Source of the DNA: an uncultured Lachnospiraceae bacterium
GTDB lineage: Bacteria > Bacillota_A > Clostridia > Lachnospirales > Lachnospiraceae
Direction: 5' to 3'
NCBI GenBank assembly: GCA_910588595.1
Contig: CAJUQU010000261.1
Location: 1-6,007, forward strand
DNA length: 6,007 nt
Positions 5,958 through 6,007 of this stretch are shown here, piece by piece. Position 1 is the stretch's first letter. Each line of letters begins with the position of its first letter. The translations under genes and the position numbers were made by a program. The notes under the pieces were generated by a model that saw nothing but the letters and a program-made list of their open reading frames with translations, was not told where the DNA came from and did not search any database.

Positions 5958-5962
5958 CTCCT
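5958..5962 (-). promoter_or_regulatory. Ribosome binding site of the decoration gene
   Basis: Minus-strand AGGAG sits 5 bases before ATG 5950-5952 and 8 bases before the adjacent in-frame ATG 5947-5949. The spacing slightly favours the second ATG, which would remove one methionine. Confidence 0.75.
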
Positions 5963-5976
5963 AGTATAATAATGGT

Positions 5977-5994
5977 GTAGTCAAGAATGACTAC
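5977..5994 (-). repeat. 7-bp inverted repeat (hairpin) ahead of the decoration gene
   Basis: The minus strand reads GTAGTCA-TTCT-TGACTAC, a perfect 7-base-pair stem with a 4-base loop, ending 14 bases before the AGGAG of the decoration gene. No run of T follows, so it is not a standard intrinsic terminator. It could be an RNA processing or stabilising hairpin before the highly expressed decoration and capsid genes, or a symmetric protein-binding site. It could also be chance, as the stem is short. Confidence 0.5.
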
Positions 5995-6007
5995 TGGTTA
6001 ATTGTTA

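Larger units (their letters stand above)
5953..6007 (-). other. Leader upstream of the decoration gene
   Basis: These 55 bases lack a supportable gene. On the minus strand stop codons occur in all three frames (for example TAA at 6005-6007, TAG at 5978-5980, TGA at 5983-5985), so an upstream gene, probably a scaffold/protease, must end at or very near the window edge. The segment holds a short hairpin and the decoration gene ribosome binding site. No good promoter is seen. Confidence 0.6.

Noticed and set aside
5962..5986. Promoter-like TTGACT and TATACT on the minus strand before the decoration gene
   Set aside because: The spacing is only 10 bases, far from the usual 16-18, and TATACT almost touches the ribosome binding site, leaving no room for a leader. 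TTGACT also belongs to the hairpin stem.
5977..5994. Hairpin as an intrinsic terminator
   Set aside because: On the minus strand the stem is followed by ACACCATT, with no T tract, and the stem is only 7 bp with modest GC.
1..6007. Defence system, CRISPR array, tRNA, insertion sequence or integrase within the window
   Set aside because: The window is filled end to end by structural phage genes. No direct-repeat array, tRNA-like cloverleaf, transposase or recombinase motif was seen.

Overview
The window is a stretch of late structural genes from a tailed phage or prophage with a contractile tail (myovirus morphology). All genes lie on the minus strand and read from position 6007 down to 1. Strong GGAGG-type ribosome binding sites before almost every gene, moderate GC content (about 42-58% in hand-counted 60-base lines) and the flavour of the proteins suggest a low-to-mid-GC Firmicutes host, most likely a clostridial gut bacterium (Lachnospiraceae-like). 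The host is inferred, since no host gene is present.

Layout in transcription order: a short leader with a 7-bp hairpin (5953-6007); head decoration protein, lambda D type (5524-5952); major capsid protein, lambda E type (4466-5509); a 133-residue protein in the lambda FI position (4068-4469); a head-tail joining protein, lambda FII type (3724-4071); a gpZ-like tail completion protein (3173-3727); a putative tail terminator in the lambda U position (2681-3169); a 115-residue protein of unknown function (2343-2690); the contractile tail sheath (911-2341); the tail tube (382-900); and a tail assembly chaperone that runs off the window at position 1 (1-362).

The head and connector half keeps the lambda order D-E-FI-FII-Z-U. 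The tail half has the P2/Mu order sheath-tube-chaperone. The window therefore spans the junction between a lambda-like head module and a P2/Mu-like contractile tail module. The genes are tightly packed. Four junctions overlap (three ATGA stop/start overlaps and one 10-base overlap), and at two others the upstream stop codon falls inside or beside the next ribosome binding site. This points to a single polycistronic message with translational coupling. No internal promoter or terminator was found.

Together the products build the capsid shell (E stabilised by D), the neck (FI-position, FII-like, Z-like and U-position proteins), and the tail cylinder (tube inside sheath), with the chaperone presumably loading the tape measure protein encoded beyond position 1. 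The most informative unexplained detail is a T TTT TTG slippery heptamer in the correct frame near the end of the chaperone gene (15-21), where P2-type phages make a programmed -1 frameshift. No defence system, RNA gene, insertion sequence or CRISPR array was seen, and the rest is an ordinary, intact-looking phage morphogenesis module.
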